Source of the DNA: Mytilus trossulus
Taxonomy: Eukaryota; Mollusca; Bivalvia; Mytilida; Mytilidae
Reading direction: 5' to 3'
Length of the DNA stretch: 64,000 nt
NCBI RefSeq assembly: GCF_036588685.1
Contig: NC_086380.1
Span: 35,168,692-35,232,691, forward strand
The notes below the pieces were generated by a model. It was not told the DNA's origin. It was given only the letters and a program-made list of their open reading frames with translations, and did no database searches. Made by a program: the position numbers and the translations under genes. Shown piece by piece: positions 48,664 to 60,744 of this stretch (positions are counted from its first letter, which is position 1; the number at the start of each line of letters is the position of its first letter).

Positions 48664-51600
48664 CAACTCGTCTAAACATCAACCCAACAATGTTAGATAT
48701 ATATATATCTCCGGTGCAGAGTTCATATATATATATATATATATAAAACAATAATATTAAGTTTTCTTTTAATTTACTGATAACAAAACCAATATCAATA
48801 CCATTAAAAACAATATTCAACAATCCAATTACAGTGTTGAATTTGAAGAGACATTTAAAGCCGAAATCCGGATCTGGTGAACAAAAAGAAATATTGACAC
48901 CTTATGTTTGTGGTATAACATCGTGGCCACAAGTTAATTGTTTTCTGTTAAATATTATATTTATATTAAGATCCATTTTGTAACATTTTGTGATCAATTT
49001 TATTTGGCAATCGCCAATGGATGTCAGCAGGGTTAAAGAACATCAGTTCTTCGACCTGTTAGTCAAATGCGTTTTGTTTTAAATATAATTTTTCACTTTT
49101 TTGGTCATTTGGAAAATGTTGTTTGTGAGGTATTTAGATCCTTCTACAATGAAATTTGTTTTACATGCACACGTATAAAAATTGCGGTTTTTCATCCAAC
49201 GCAATCATAGGTTTGAACTTCGTAATCTATTAATACTTGTTTATATTTTTCGATTGGGCTTGTATCATTTCCCTCCGGTTTATATGATTCGTTCATTCTA
49301 TATTGACTCTTAAAATTCAAGAGTCTTTCTAAAAATGAGGGTACTTTTTTTCTAAAAATTAGGGTACTTTTTTCTAAAAATGAGGGTACTTTTTTTCTAA
49401 AAATGAGGGTACTTTTTATATGGCCTTCCAAATACCGTTTCGATCCCTAACATCACTGAAGAGACATTTATTGTCGAAATCCGGATCTGGTGTACAAAAC
49501 AAATATTGACATCTTATGTTTGTGGCATAACATCGGGGCCACACGTTAATTGTTTTCTGTTTAGTATTAAATTTATATTAAGATCCATTTTGTTGCATCT
49601 TGCGATGAATTTTATTTGACAATCGCCAATGGCAGTCAGGAGGGTTCAAGAACATCAGTTGTTCGACCTGTTATTCAAATGCTTTTTGTTGAAATATACT
49701 TTTTCACTTTTTTGGTCATTTGGAAAATGTTGTTTGTGCTGTATTAAGACCCTTCAACAACGAAATTTGTTTTACATGCACACGTATAAAAATTGCGGTT
49801 TTCATCAAACGCAATCAAAGGTTTGAACGTAGTTTTCAATTTAGACTCGTTTATATTTTGTCGTTTGGGCTTGTATCATATTTTCCTCCCGGTTCATATG
49901 ATCCGTTCATCCTACTAAGTATATTGACTCTTGAAATTCAAGAGTCTATCTAAGAATGAGGGTACTTTTTTTTTAAATGAGGGTACTTTTCATAGTGCTT
50001 TCCAAATTCCTTTTCGATTCCTAACATCACCGAAGAGACATTTATTGTCGAAATCCAGATCTGGTGTACAAAAATTATTGACACCTAATGTTTGTGGCAT
50101 TACATCGTGGCCACACGTTAATTGTTTTCTGTTAAGTATTAAATTTATATTAAGATCCATTTTGTTACATCTTGTGATCAATTTATTTGACAATCGCCAA
50201 TGGCAGTCAGCAGGGTTAAAGAACATCAGTTGTTCGACCTGTTAGTCAAATGCGTTTTGTTAAAATATACTTTTTCACTTTTTTGGTCATTTGGAAAATG
50301 TTGTTTGTGAGGTATTTACCCCCTTCTACAACGAAATTTGTTTTACATGTACACGTATAAAAATTGCGGTTTTCATCCAACGCAATCAAAGGTTTGAACG
50401 TAGTTTTCAATGAAGACTCGTTTATATAACATTCCAATAAATTATCTTGTGATTTAGAAACTTGAACAAACACAGTTTTTCCTTTAATCTTCTAGTCTAC
50501 AAAAAGTCTGCAAAAAGAAATCTTCGATGATGACATTGAAAATGATCAACTTGTGATCCGTACTTTGTCCACACACATGGATTTGACAAATATTGAAACA
50601 AAGTAATGAATATAAAAGTGTAATTGACGTAAATCAATACATTGGATATGACTATAAAAACTCTAAAAGAAGAAAAATAGGACTTTACTTAAATATGTGT
50701 TCTTTAGAAAAGTAACCAAAAGAACCCATCAAACTATCTTTTGAATGAGTGGGTAAGCAGTACTTGCTTCATCAATTATTTTTACTTACAATTTTCGTCT
50801 GATCTGTCTGCGGGTTCTGGATCGACAAAGCAATCAAAACTAAGGTCACATCTTAATTCTTTTCCAATACAGTTTCCATTGTCACATTCAAACTCGGTAA
50901 TACTGCACGATAAACCTGATAGTATAAAGAAAATGTACGAATAAACACAAGAACAACTTCTATAATTTGATAACAATAATTTTGACTCTTTAGCAGACAA
51001 ATTTGAATTCATATTATTTGATGGTCATCCCCGTATTCAAAATACTATAAACTAAAGCTGAAATATTAATATTAAGATTATTTGGGCTTACATTTTCAAC
51101 ACACATATCATGTTATAGAGGGGTATTCGCGTACAGTTTTTGTCAATTGACGGTTAAATTTCCCGAGCCGCTAGGCAACGGAAATATGGTTCCAAGACTG
51201 GTGTTTGTCGAAAATACCCCTCAATAATATAATATATTTGTTAAATTACACAGAATGTTTTTACCCGTAAGCTGTAATCCATAAACATGTTTAAAATTAA
51301 TTTTAAGTAGAGACTATCATAGTACCGTGGGATTTATAAATAGCATAGAAGCGAATTTGAGGCATATTCAACGGCAATGATGAAAAACAGGTAATTCGTT
51401 TAATGGGAAAAAAGTTTATATAAGACGTACTTATAAATGTAAAACAAATAAGGCAATGCTTAGAAAAACACAATAAAAAACTATAAATTAAAGTAGTTAA
51501 CACAGGCAAAGTAATCTGTTAATATTGATGTATTGTTGTTTGGTATAAGCAAACAATAACTACCTTTTACGTATATCAACTGTACAAAATCGCATTAGGG

Positions 51601-54600
51601 CATATGATCATGATGATACAGTTACCAGAGAGTTAATAACATTGCTAACGTAAAATGTTATTATAGCGCTGTCAAAATGTGATATATCGCAATTAAATTC
51701 GCTCGACTGATTTTTATCACTCATAATGATTTAACATAAACGATCGAGTTAATGGACCCTTTTTCAAATGACATTTGGTTTAATAATGCATGGAGATTAT
51801 GTGTCCGAAATTCTATAAAATTGTCAAAATACCATTTTTTTAAAAGGATTTTTTTCTTCTAGGATCACGAACATTTGATAATGCTGTTATTTCCAAAAAC
51901 AAAATACATAAATGTATAGGATACTTATGCAAAGCAGATATTACAAAGAATTTAACCAAAAAGAAAACATTGCGTTTACCTTTTAAGACAAAAAAGACAT
52001 GTATTCTAGTCGAAAGGAAAAATACGTCCACAAATCTGAATTTTAAGCAAAGATTTAAAATTTTGATCTCGTTCTACTAAAAAAAGTAGCACATGTAGGT
52101 ATATTTCAATTACATATTTTATTTAATCCGGTAAACCTAAAAGCAAATTGTCATCGAAATTTCATCATGTTATGAAAACGGTATCGTGTGCTTTTAACTA
52201 ATTTTAAATTACAAGTAAGGTACAATTTTCGTATCTAGCAACATATATAATTATTTAGTACTGACTTTCAAATCATTGAGCTTTTATCATTTCCAAAATC
52301 TGTCTTTTGACTTCCTAAAAATGTTTTTCATACTTTATTTTACATAGTTAAATATTTTTACTATGTTTTTTAAACAACAGCTGTCTGGGTCCAATGGTCC
52401 GTTTCTGATATGAATTTTCATATATACACCCGAAGGATGTTTGGAACAACGAAAATTCAAAATCAACTTCATTAGGAACGCTTGTAATCAAAATTAGAAA
52501 GCAGGGGATGTATAAGACCTAAACATGTTAAAAGCTATATGAATAAAAATGACATATGAATATTCCTCTATGGTCAATTTTGTCTGTGAGAGTGTTTTGA
52601 TCATAAGAGTCTTAATAATAACCTTATTGATTGTTATCTATCTTAGTAATCTAATACAGGTGTTCTTAAATTATTATTGTCTAATTTTTTATTTATTTTA
52701 AGGCAGCGATTTATGTTCTGTGATAGAGTTTTTTTCCATTCACAAACCTGGGATTGATAATCGACTGTCGATTAAAAATCTAATAGTATCAAGTACATTT
52801 CACAAATCATCACACAATTATCTGAGTTATTCAATTTTAATTTTAACTTAAAAATAACAAGTGAAACTGCGACCTACTGCTCACTGATGATACCCCCGCC
52901 GCAAGTGGATTATATTAATAGTGTAAAAATATGCAAGTATTCGGTAAACAGGAACTTTCGAGTGATGAATCAGAAAACGCATCACAAGGTATAGCTGACC
53001 TATATAAATCCTAAAACCAAATTTCATAAGTCCTTGTATTGTAGTTCCTGAGAAAAATGTGACGAAAATTTTCAACTTGGCTATCATATGTAAAATCATA
53101 CAAGTGTTCGGTTAACAGGAAGTTGTCAAGTGATCAATCTGAAAACGCATCACACGGTATAGCTGACTTTGACTTGTATTGTAGTTCCTGAGAAAAATGC
53201 GACGAAAAATATTCATGGGACAGACGGACTGACTGACGGAATGACAGACAGAGGTAAATCAGTATACCCCCCCCCCCCCTTTTTTAAAGCGGGGATATAA
53301 TTACTTACATTAACATATATATGCATTTTAGTCAACCGATCTGTTGTATAGCGATCAGTTAATGTGGATGGCCGACAGAATTTTGACACACTAGGACTGG
53401 TAATTGTCAAGTTTGATATACATTGTCCTTGTACTTTCCATGATAGATTGATGAAGGTTTTCAATAAAAAAAAATTGACATCAAACTACGAAAAGGCACC
53501 TATTGCCCAAGTGGGGATATGATGATTAAAAGTATTGTTCAGATACAATGTTGTGGCGTACTCGATGATGAAATATGACGGGATATCGATTAAAATATTT
53601 TTAGTTTTAGTTTTAAACCTCCAATTTTGTGTGAAATTAATTAAAATGGATCAACGAAACAACAACCCAACCATAGAGCAGACAACAGCCGAAGGTCACC
53701 TATGGATTTTCAATGTAGCGAGAAACTCCCGCACTACGAGGAGTCCTTCAGTTGACCCCTAAACAAAAATATAAACTAGTTCAGTGAAAATGGATGTCAT
53801 ACTAAAATCCGAATTTTACACAAGAAACTAAAATTATAAAAAAAAGACTAACAAAGGCTAGAGGCTCCTGACTTGTTACAGGCGCAAAATTACGGCGGGG
53901 TTAAACATTGTTTATTGAAATCTCAAACCTTCCCCATATAACACTTATCAATGTAGAAAAAAACAAACGCGCAACAATACGCACAGTTAAACTCAGTTTA
54001 ATAGTCTGAGTCCGAGTCCGAGTCCGATGTCAGAATATGAATCAAAAGAAAATAAACAAATGGACAATAAAACATAAATAACAACAGACTACTAACACTG
54101 ACTAACAGTAACTGACATGACTGCTCCAGACCTCAATTACACTGATAAAAGATTATGTCTTCATCATATGAATATCAGACACAATCCCTCCTGTGAGGGG
54201 TTAAGTATCATACTATCATGACATATATGAGAAAAACATAACCCGGGTCATGCCGACAACTGGTTTGTGTTTAATTCCGATGCAAAAACCCTATACGTGA
54301 ATCAATGTTAAAGCCAAAATATGCAATCTGTAATGACCTGACAACAATATCGTAACTATATTCCTTCTTAAAATAAGTCTGTTTAAAGGTTTTGTCAAGC
54401 ATTCTTATCAAAATCAAAACTAAACAAAATACTACAATCCCTTCAAGTTTAAATGGAATAAAGTAAAACGACACCAATCGTTGAGGCTGGGAGGATACAT
54501 ACGATAAGAAGAGTAAATACTGACAAGGCCATGACCAAATTGACAAAAATAACACCATAAAAACTGCACATAACTTCTTTATTCATTAAATCAGGAAAAC

Positions 54601-57600
54601 TGGACGAACCCGGGGACTTCAGCTATAGATCGGAATACTAGTAATCGAAAATTCTGAGTAGAAAAAAATAATATCTGAATGATTTTAATCCGTTAACGGG
54701 TTTTATTTTTATTTTATCTAAGTATAAACTGTCCTGTGGCAAATATGTCATAAAATAGAGAATGGAAATGGGGAATGTGTCAAAGAGACAACAACCCAAC
54801 CATAGAAAAAACAACAGCAGAAGGTCACGAACAGGTCTTCAATGTATCGAGAAATTCCGGCATCCTTACATATTTAGAACCGAACTAAAGAAAAATATTT
54901 GTTATACAATATGCCTTTACATTTTTATATTTTAAACTTAAACAATTTGAACCTGGTGTTACCTGAAGTAGAAAGATAATTGAAAAATCCAGTGGAAAAT
55001 ATTCAATACATGTCTTAAAGAGTAAAAATTAAGAAAATATCTTTTATTCAAAATGAAGTAACTTTAAATCTATAATTCCTTCAGAAACTTTGAAACCCAA
55101 AGTAACTTTTTCATACTGGTCGTTTATAGTTGACAAAATTGTTTAATCTCGGATACAAGAGATTTTAGAAAATTTAAATTTCTCTTCATTTTGTTTTATC
55201 TCCTTCTTTCTTTTCAAAAGAAAATACAAGATAAAAGACGCTGCTGAGTAATTTTTAGGTGACCATCAACGGAAGTCATAATCCTTACTTTATACACACC
55301 CAAGCTCATTAGTGTGAATCACAATTAATTGTTTTGTAAACATGTTGAATACTTTTTCATGAATATTAACAATGTATCACTAATCATTTATACGAATTCT
55401 ATAAAAGATATTCTTAGATAAACATTCTTTTAAATAGCATGTGAACAGTGATCAGTGACTGGAAATTCAATAACACATGTATTTCCAGATTAACTCTTCA
55501 ATCTATTTACATGCCGGAGGTCATGTTTTGACATATTTGTATTTTTCGAGACTCAACCGAAATTTCGACTCATCCAATTTCGACTCAACAGGAGTCGAAT
55601 TACATACATTAATATGGAACAAAGTTCGGGACGAGGTGAAAACTTTGACTTATCCGAAATTTCGAGTCAACCGAGTTCGAGACAACGAGAGTGAACTGTA
55701 TTTTAATAAACTAATAAATGAAGAAAGCCGCCTTTTTAAATAAACAATTGACATATACACCTTTTAACATTAGGTACACCAATATCAAATTAAACATCAG
55801 AAGAAACAGCATGTTTGGATGGTACAGATCTGAATGTGGAAGACTGTGTTTTGAAAATGCATAAGGTTACTGTATTACGTGATTATCTTATACATCAGAC
55901 AAGTGATTGTATATGCATTGCATGTATACGTGTTTGTCACCTTTCATAACTGAAAATAATGTTTCAACATATTTTATGGTTATCTCTCATTCATATTTTA
56001 AGTCATTCATTTGATAAACAATGGCTGTAACACAATAATTCAAATAATTATTAAAGACAAATCATTCTTTATTTTAGTTGCTGAATTTTAATCAAAAACA
56101 CGCATGGCATTTATAGAATCGATTATGTAATACTTTGTATTTTCTTTTAGAAAAATAAATGTGTTATAATACCGAACATAACATCATTGTCCTCGCGTAT
56201 TTTCATCTTCCAAGATAATTGTTTCATATCTGTCAACCACAATGTATTTGCTCATGTAAATGATGATACCTTTGTGTGCAATGTGCAATACGATTTACAT
56301 TGTAAATGTTCAATGATTTATAGCTCATTTTTGTCTGATAAACCACCTCTACTGCCGTGCCAAATTTTACCTTATATAAGTGATATATTTTGTAATTGAT
56401 ATTTCATGGCCGCCGTTTTAAAAAAAAAATTGCCGGGAATTTTTTTTACAGAAGGACTAATTTCGAAAAGTACCAAAAAATAAAATTTACAATTAAAACA
56501 AAAAATAAAAATTTAACCTTCCAAAAGGATCAAGTTCAATATGCGGGATTTCGGGTGGTTTTTAGGTGGGAAAAACAGGGAATTTCCCCCAGTAAGACAT
56601 TTCAAACAAAAACAATTTTTTTTTATGACTGTTGTAATTCATACTACTTTTTCCCTCAAAAATGAAATAGGTTTTGTGTGTCCTTATTACATAAAAATCT
56701 ACTATTTAAAGAACAAATTGTAACATCGCTAAATTGTTCCGATATAGCTCCTTAATTAGTAATACTAGAACACACCCGTGATATTGCGGGTCCGTGACTG
56801 AATTAAAGTATATAACTATGCGCAAGCCTTATTTTAGTATAAGTATTGTCATCTGATAAAGTCATGCCGATTATAAGATACACAGTTTTCTCTGCTTTTA
56901 AATCTTTGTTTGAACTCGTCGAACTGGAACTTATCAATTATTGGTAATATTAATTATTTGGAAAACAAAAGGTCCTGGAATGGAGTATTTTTTTTATCAA
57001 CAGCATTGTCCTATATTAGTTATGAATAAAGTTGAATTCTTTGATTCGCTGTTTTACGTCATGCCCGCTAACAAACTGAAAACTACCTATACGCCTTATT
57101 TTTAGTCCAGATTTTTAGTATTCGTATTGTTATCTTAGAAAGTCTTACTGATTAAAATACTACAATAGGTAACAATTTGACAATTAAGTAGTGTCAACCC
57201 TGTGATTATGACCCGCGTATATAGCATATTAATCCTGAATACACCGGTTAGTGGTGCGCCTATCAGATGCGGAACGTACAGATAAGGTAATAGGTAACTG
57301 TAACAGGTATCGGACTCGACCCGGAACTTCTTAATTATTGGCAATATTAATTACGTGGAAAACAAAAGGACCTGGAGTGGTGTAATTTTTAATATACACC
57401 GTTGTAATATATTAGTTATATATGAAGTTGAATTCTTTGATTCGTCGTTATTTCGTGATGACGGCTGACAAATTGGACCTCGTAATTTTAGTATTCTAGA
57501 TATGGATAAGCATCGCCGTGGCCCCATCAGTAGAACACATAATAAATAATGATTCATGGTTTTAAGAAAGACTTGTAATCTCGCTCAAAATAATTGCTTT

Positions 57601-59888
57601 TTGGTGTTGTATATTAAATTTAAATATTTCTATCATTTTTTTCGGATGTTTGCTTTATTCATAGAGTCATTTTGATTCATTTTGACTAAATAATTTACTA
57701 GTATATCATTTTACATGTATTAAAGAAAAACATTATGTATCGCTTATTGTGTGCATTACTATGACAGTTAATACTCTTGACTTACTTTCAATTCATGTGT
57801 TTAAAATTGAGAATGGAAATGGGGAATGTATCAGATTATATTTATTACATTTTTTTAGGAGCAACTGCCGCAAAACTGATGTAGGTACCTACAACATGTA
57901 TATGTTCCGGACCATATGAGTATTTGGACCATACGCGTATGGTCATGACCATATGGGTATATACTCATATGGTCCGACCATACGCGTATGGTCGGACCAT
58001 ACGCGTATGGTCGGGGTAATTAACACTGTGTTACAGTTTACTTTTCATACTTCTAAACTCTTCATATGTTATGACCGTTCATTCAAAATACGCTATCATA
58101 AAGGTAATTTTATCATTATATTATAATAAAAAGATAAAGCTAAATAATAATAAAAAGTTTCACATAGTTACTTAATTTTACTTAATTGTCAAATTTAAAG
58201 TAAACACATTTTATACCGATGGTCATTACCGATTTGTTATTACGAGTAATGGCAATATGTCGACTTAAAAATTAAATTCCAAAAATTTCTTAATGAACTG
58301 TTACATAAGAAGTCACTGGAAAGTAGCATACTATTAATTTATTTAAGTTGTGTTGTGAAGATGGTGTATTGCAGTCATTTTACGATATTTGAGATCTAGA
58401 GCTTCTTAAAAACACCGTAGACATCAGAATTGCCAAAGACCTCGGTATCACTGAACGCAGCTGCAAAAAAGGCTTGTTTTTCACTCGCTAACAAAATGTG
58501 TAAATGAAAAAGATCGTGCACAAATTTCTTGCAAATGCAAAAAAGCTATGATACCGTGTGGAAGTGAATGTCATCCAAACCTAAATGCAGGAATGTAACT
58601 AGCTATGAAAACTAACTATGGCATCAATATTAAATTTTACGTATTTTTTTTATTATAAAATTACAAAAATTGTCATGTTTTAAACCATCACTGTTTTTTT
58701 AGATAAAGTTTTTGTATTATTGAAACGTTTATAATGTAATTTGAAAAAAATATTTATACCTATATGGTCCAAATACTCATATGGTCCGGCCCGTTAATAA
58801 CCAAACGAGTATTATACTCATATGGTCCGACCATACGCGTACGGTCGGACCATACGCGTATGGTTGGACCATATGAGTATACGCATATGGTCATGACCAT
58901 ACGCGTATGGTCCAAATACTCATATGGTCCGGAACATATACATAACCAATAACACGATGATTGATTTTAAAGCAATGAACCCCAAATGATGCAGGTGTAA
59001 TATACACATAACTTTAAATAAGGCCATTGTATACGAGTTCCAAAACAACATAAACACTTTCTCGAAACATTTTTGAACATGATATTATATGAAACAAATG
59101 CATTCAACAGCAATTTTGTCCTTATTTCACAAATTGTGTAGTAGTATCCTGAAATTTTTACCACCGTCTCTACACCGGTACCTAAGTCATCAGATAATAA
59201 AACAACACAACCGAAAAAATCAATTACTATACAAATCGTGATTGTAAGTAAAAGATCAAGAAGCTGCTGCATCTGTTCAACGAATGTCCGAATTGTTAAA
59301 ATGCCAGAAAAGGCAATCTAACATATTTCAGTAACACAGGGTGATCTATGACCAACTGATGTTGATAAGAAAAGACCAGGACATATACAGATATACATAT
59401 ATTCAGAATGAGAAAAACCCGATTTGAACTTATTCGATATTATTTGGCGCCTTGGTAACCTTATATGGTATGGTACCTTGCATAAAGGATGTCAATGATA
59501 AAATTAAATCAATATAAAAACATCAATAGTCTTGGTCTTGTTTTTGTAAGATACCTGTTCAAAGCATGAAAATAGATGATGTGACGTAATTTCATATACT
59601 ATGATAAGCATCTAATGGGCTATTTAAAACCTAGTTTAACTATCTTATCAAATGAAAAAAAATCCCGGCAAATTGGCCCTACCTCTTTCAAGTATAGGTT
59701 CATACATATAGATGGTATTGTTGGAAACACCAAGAGGTAATTCCATGTCAAATTGGTTCTATTCATCAAACCCAGAACTTTTTTTCACCGATCTGAAGGA
59801 CTAAATAAATATCTCTTTAAACTATTGTTTACATACCTGTTGAAATTTCTATACTGAATACGATCAAGGACAGTATGTGTATAGTCAT
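41312..59888 (-). CDS. Membrane mucin with LDLa domain (gene 3, 1003 aa)
   Basis: Six exons on the minus strand: 59888..59837, 50915..50790, 46116..43579, 43055..42965, 42288..42161 and 41388..41312. Exon 1 encodes a signal peptide (MTIHILSLIVFS) nearly identical to that of gene 2. Exon 2 is one LDLa (ending PADRSDENC). Exon 3 opens with the shortened Cys motif (PCPEGGFRCFPGHC) and becomes a Ser/Thr-rich stalk dominated by about 50-60 units of the LLSTESTAQ type, ending DGSQPDDKNDPG. Exon 4 is the transmembrane helix (YAAIPIVCAILILLVATVLF). Exons 5-6 encode the tail, with MVTAYPAN, INFTGD and PSDDYW, ending four codons later than in gene 2. Introns 1 and 2 are very large (8.9 and 4.7 kb) and filled with repeats. 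Likely a surface mucin-type receptor, ligand unknown. Confidence 0.85.
43750..45350 (-). repeat. 27-bp coding minisatellite in gene 3 stalk
   Basis: The period is 27 bases, encoding LLSTESTAQ, LSSTESTVQ and related nonapeptides on the minus strand. Units at 43880..44400 are almost identical at the DNA level (GTTGATTCAGTCGATAATAA recurring on the plus strand), while those at 44700..45350 are more diverged, suggesting recent expansion near the membrane-proximal end. Confidence 0.9.
46120..48600. other. Gene 3 intron 2, 5' half of the plus-strand view
   Basis: Intronic AT-rich sequence. Short open frames at 46829..47041 (minus) and elsewhere have no support. No RNA gene or clear repeat was identified. 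Confidence 0.45.
48613..48728. repeat. Inverted repeat with TA microsatellites
   Basis: ATATGAACTCTGCACCGGAG (48613..48632) and its reverse complement (48709..48728) flank a loop, with TA dinucleotide runs inside and outside the arms (48633..48662, 48696..48708, 48725..48745). It could form a strong hairpin; it is probably a small foldback or MITE that generates microsatellites. It lies in gene 3 intron 2. Confidence 0.75.
48845..50425. repeat. Three tandem copies of a ~0.6-kb unit
   Basis: Units start at about 48845, 49458 and 50032, each with GAAGAGACATTTA followed by CGAAATCC(G/A)GATCTGGTG. All share blocks such as GTTTGTGGCATAACATCG, AAGATCCATTTTGT, CGCCAATGG and CACACGTATAAAAATTGCGG. 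The copies are 80-90 % alike by eye. Between units lies a run of TTCTAAAAATGAGGGTACTT (four copies at 49325..49420, two at 49945..49990). Minus-strand frames of 75-79 codons recur between copies but are interrupted, so this is probably a tandemly duplicated piece of an old mobile element inside gene 3 intron 2. Confidence 0.75.
50920..52860. other. Gene 3 intron 1, no feature seen
   Basis: AT-rich intronic sequence next to the LDLa exon. No supported ORF, RNA gene or recognisable repeat. Confidence 0.45.
52865..53300 (+). repeat. Dispersed repeat family F with internal duplication and C-run
   Basis: A unit containing TTCGGTAAACAGGAACTTTC, GAAAACGCATCACAAGGTAT and GTAGTTCCTGAGAAAAATG occurs twice (52933..53068 and 53105..53205). 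It is followed by a tail with CAGACGGACTGACTGACGGA and a poly-C run (53266..53279). The ends ACCCCCGCCGC and AAAGCGGGGATAT are roughly inverted. It is non-coding and lies in gene 3 intron 1. Confidence 0.65.
53635..53765 (+). repeat. Dispersed repeat family B, copy
   Basis: AACAACAACCCAACCATAGA, then CAGCCGAAGGTCACC, then TTCAATGTAGCGAGAAACTC, matching 14003..14145. A 75-codon open frame at 53535..53762 arises from it. Confidence 0.75.
53840..54260 (+). repeat. Dispersed repeat family D, best copy
   Basis: Contains AGAGGCTCCTGACTTGTTAC, a GTCCGAGTCCGAGTCCGA triplet, CTCCTGTGAGGGGTTAAGTA and CATATATGAGAAAAACATAA. Parts recur at 22850..23230 and 60500..60640. It is non-coding. Confidence 0.65.
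54757..54875 (+). repeat. Dispersed repeat family B, copy
   Basis: AGAATGGAAATGGGGAATGT, then AGACAACAACCCAACCATAG, then TTCAATGTATCGAGAAATTC. This is a close match to 14003..14145. Confidence 0.8.
54880..57890. other. Gene 3 intron 1, mostly featureless
   Basis: The stretch 55545..55690 has a repeated TTTCGACTCA/CGAGTCAACCGA motif that creates an 88-codon frame (55477..55743) of no recognisable origin. 57808..57835 is a small family B fragment (GAGAATGGAAATGGGGAATG). AACAAAAGGTCCTGGAATGG and AACAAAAGGACCTGGAGTGG show that 56930..57060 and 57330..57460 are related repeats. No gene seen. Confidence 0.45.
57896..58943. mobile_element. Foldback-like element with palindromic terminal repeats
   Basis: The left end (57896..58015) and right end (about 58765..58943) are inverted copies. 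Both start ATGTATATGTTCCGGACCAT and consist of short palindromic modules such as GACCATACGCGTATGGTC and ATACTCATATGGTC. AAC directly precedes and follows the element, a possible 3-bp target duplication. The interior has a plus-strand open stretch (58473..58598) containing LVFHSLTKC and, closely downstream, CKCKKAMIPCGSECHPN before a stop. It looks like an internally deleted remnant of a Cys-rich element-borne ORF. It lies in gene 3 intron 1. Confidence 0.75.
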
Positions 59889-59889
59889 A

Positions 59890-60035
59890 GCTGCTGACTG
59901 GTTTTAAAAACTACAGTCAAACTAGAAAAAAGTAATTAATCTCTTAAACATTGTTATATCAATTGAAACACCAGTGTCATTTTGTTATTAAAATTTCAAA
60001 ACAAAAATGTTATACGAGTGCTAGTTAGAAACTCT
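59890..60035 (-). promoter_or_regulatory. 5' flank of gene 3, shared with gene 2
   Basis: The bases just upstream of the gene 3 start (AGTCAGCAGCT before the ATG, then a block complementary to TCAAACTAGAAAAAA) correspond to the same blocks upstream of gene 2 at 35609..35760. This conserved proximal flank probably holds the 5' UTR and core promoter. No TATA element is obvious. Confidence 0.4.
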
Positions 60036-60039
60036 CCAT

Positions 60040-60640
60040 CCTTTATGTGAAAGTTTGATCTTCACCGCGGGGACTCTGCTCACGCCGAAAGGCAATGGTG
60101 CAAGCTATAAAGGGACCCATAATGACTAGTGTTAAACTATTTAAACATGAAAACAAACGGCGTAGACTGTAAAACAAAGAACCGAGAAACATATATGAAC
60201 CACATCAACAATCGACAATCACTGAACATCGGGTTCCTGGTATAAAACATCTGATAGTATCCGGTGATATATTGTAATTAGGGACTTTAGGTAGAAAAAC
60301 AGAAGATTTGGTATGGTTGTCAATCTCCACAAGAGACCACAATTACACAGAAATTAACAACTATATGTCACGGTACAACCTTCAACAATGAACACAGCTC
60401 ACACCGCATAGTCAGCTATAAAAGGCCCTGAAATGACAAGGTAAAAAAAATTCAAACAAGAAAACAAAGGGCCTTATTTTCGTACAAATAAATGAATGAA
60501 AAACACATAAACAAACGACAACACCTGATTTACAGGCTCCTGACTTGAGACAGGTACATACATACATAATGAGGTGGGGTAAAACATGTCAGCGGAATCC
60601 CAACCCTCCCCTATAAAAATCGGTTGAAAAAGGCTTAACT
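60040..60640 (-). repeat. Dispersed repeat family C, two adjacent copies
   Basis: The first (60050..60230) has AAAGGCAATGGTGCAAGCTA, AAAGGGACCC and AACGGCGTAGACTG. The second (60345..60640) has ACAACCTTCAACAATGAACA, CACACCGCATAGTCAGCTAT and TCCTGACTTGAGACAGGTAC. The second is inverted relative to 38060..38400. It is non-coding. Confidence 0.7.
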
Positions 60641-60744
60641 CACTAGATAGACAAACATTTAAGTGGATGTGGGTATACAGATGTTTTCTTCTTATTTAAA
60701 AAAAAAAAACAAGAATGTGTCCAAAGTACACAGATGCCCCCACT

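Noticed and set aside
53535-53762. 75-codon plus-strand ORF
   Set aside because: Its 3' part is dispersed repeat family B, found at several other sites in the window.
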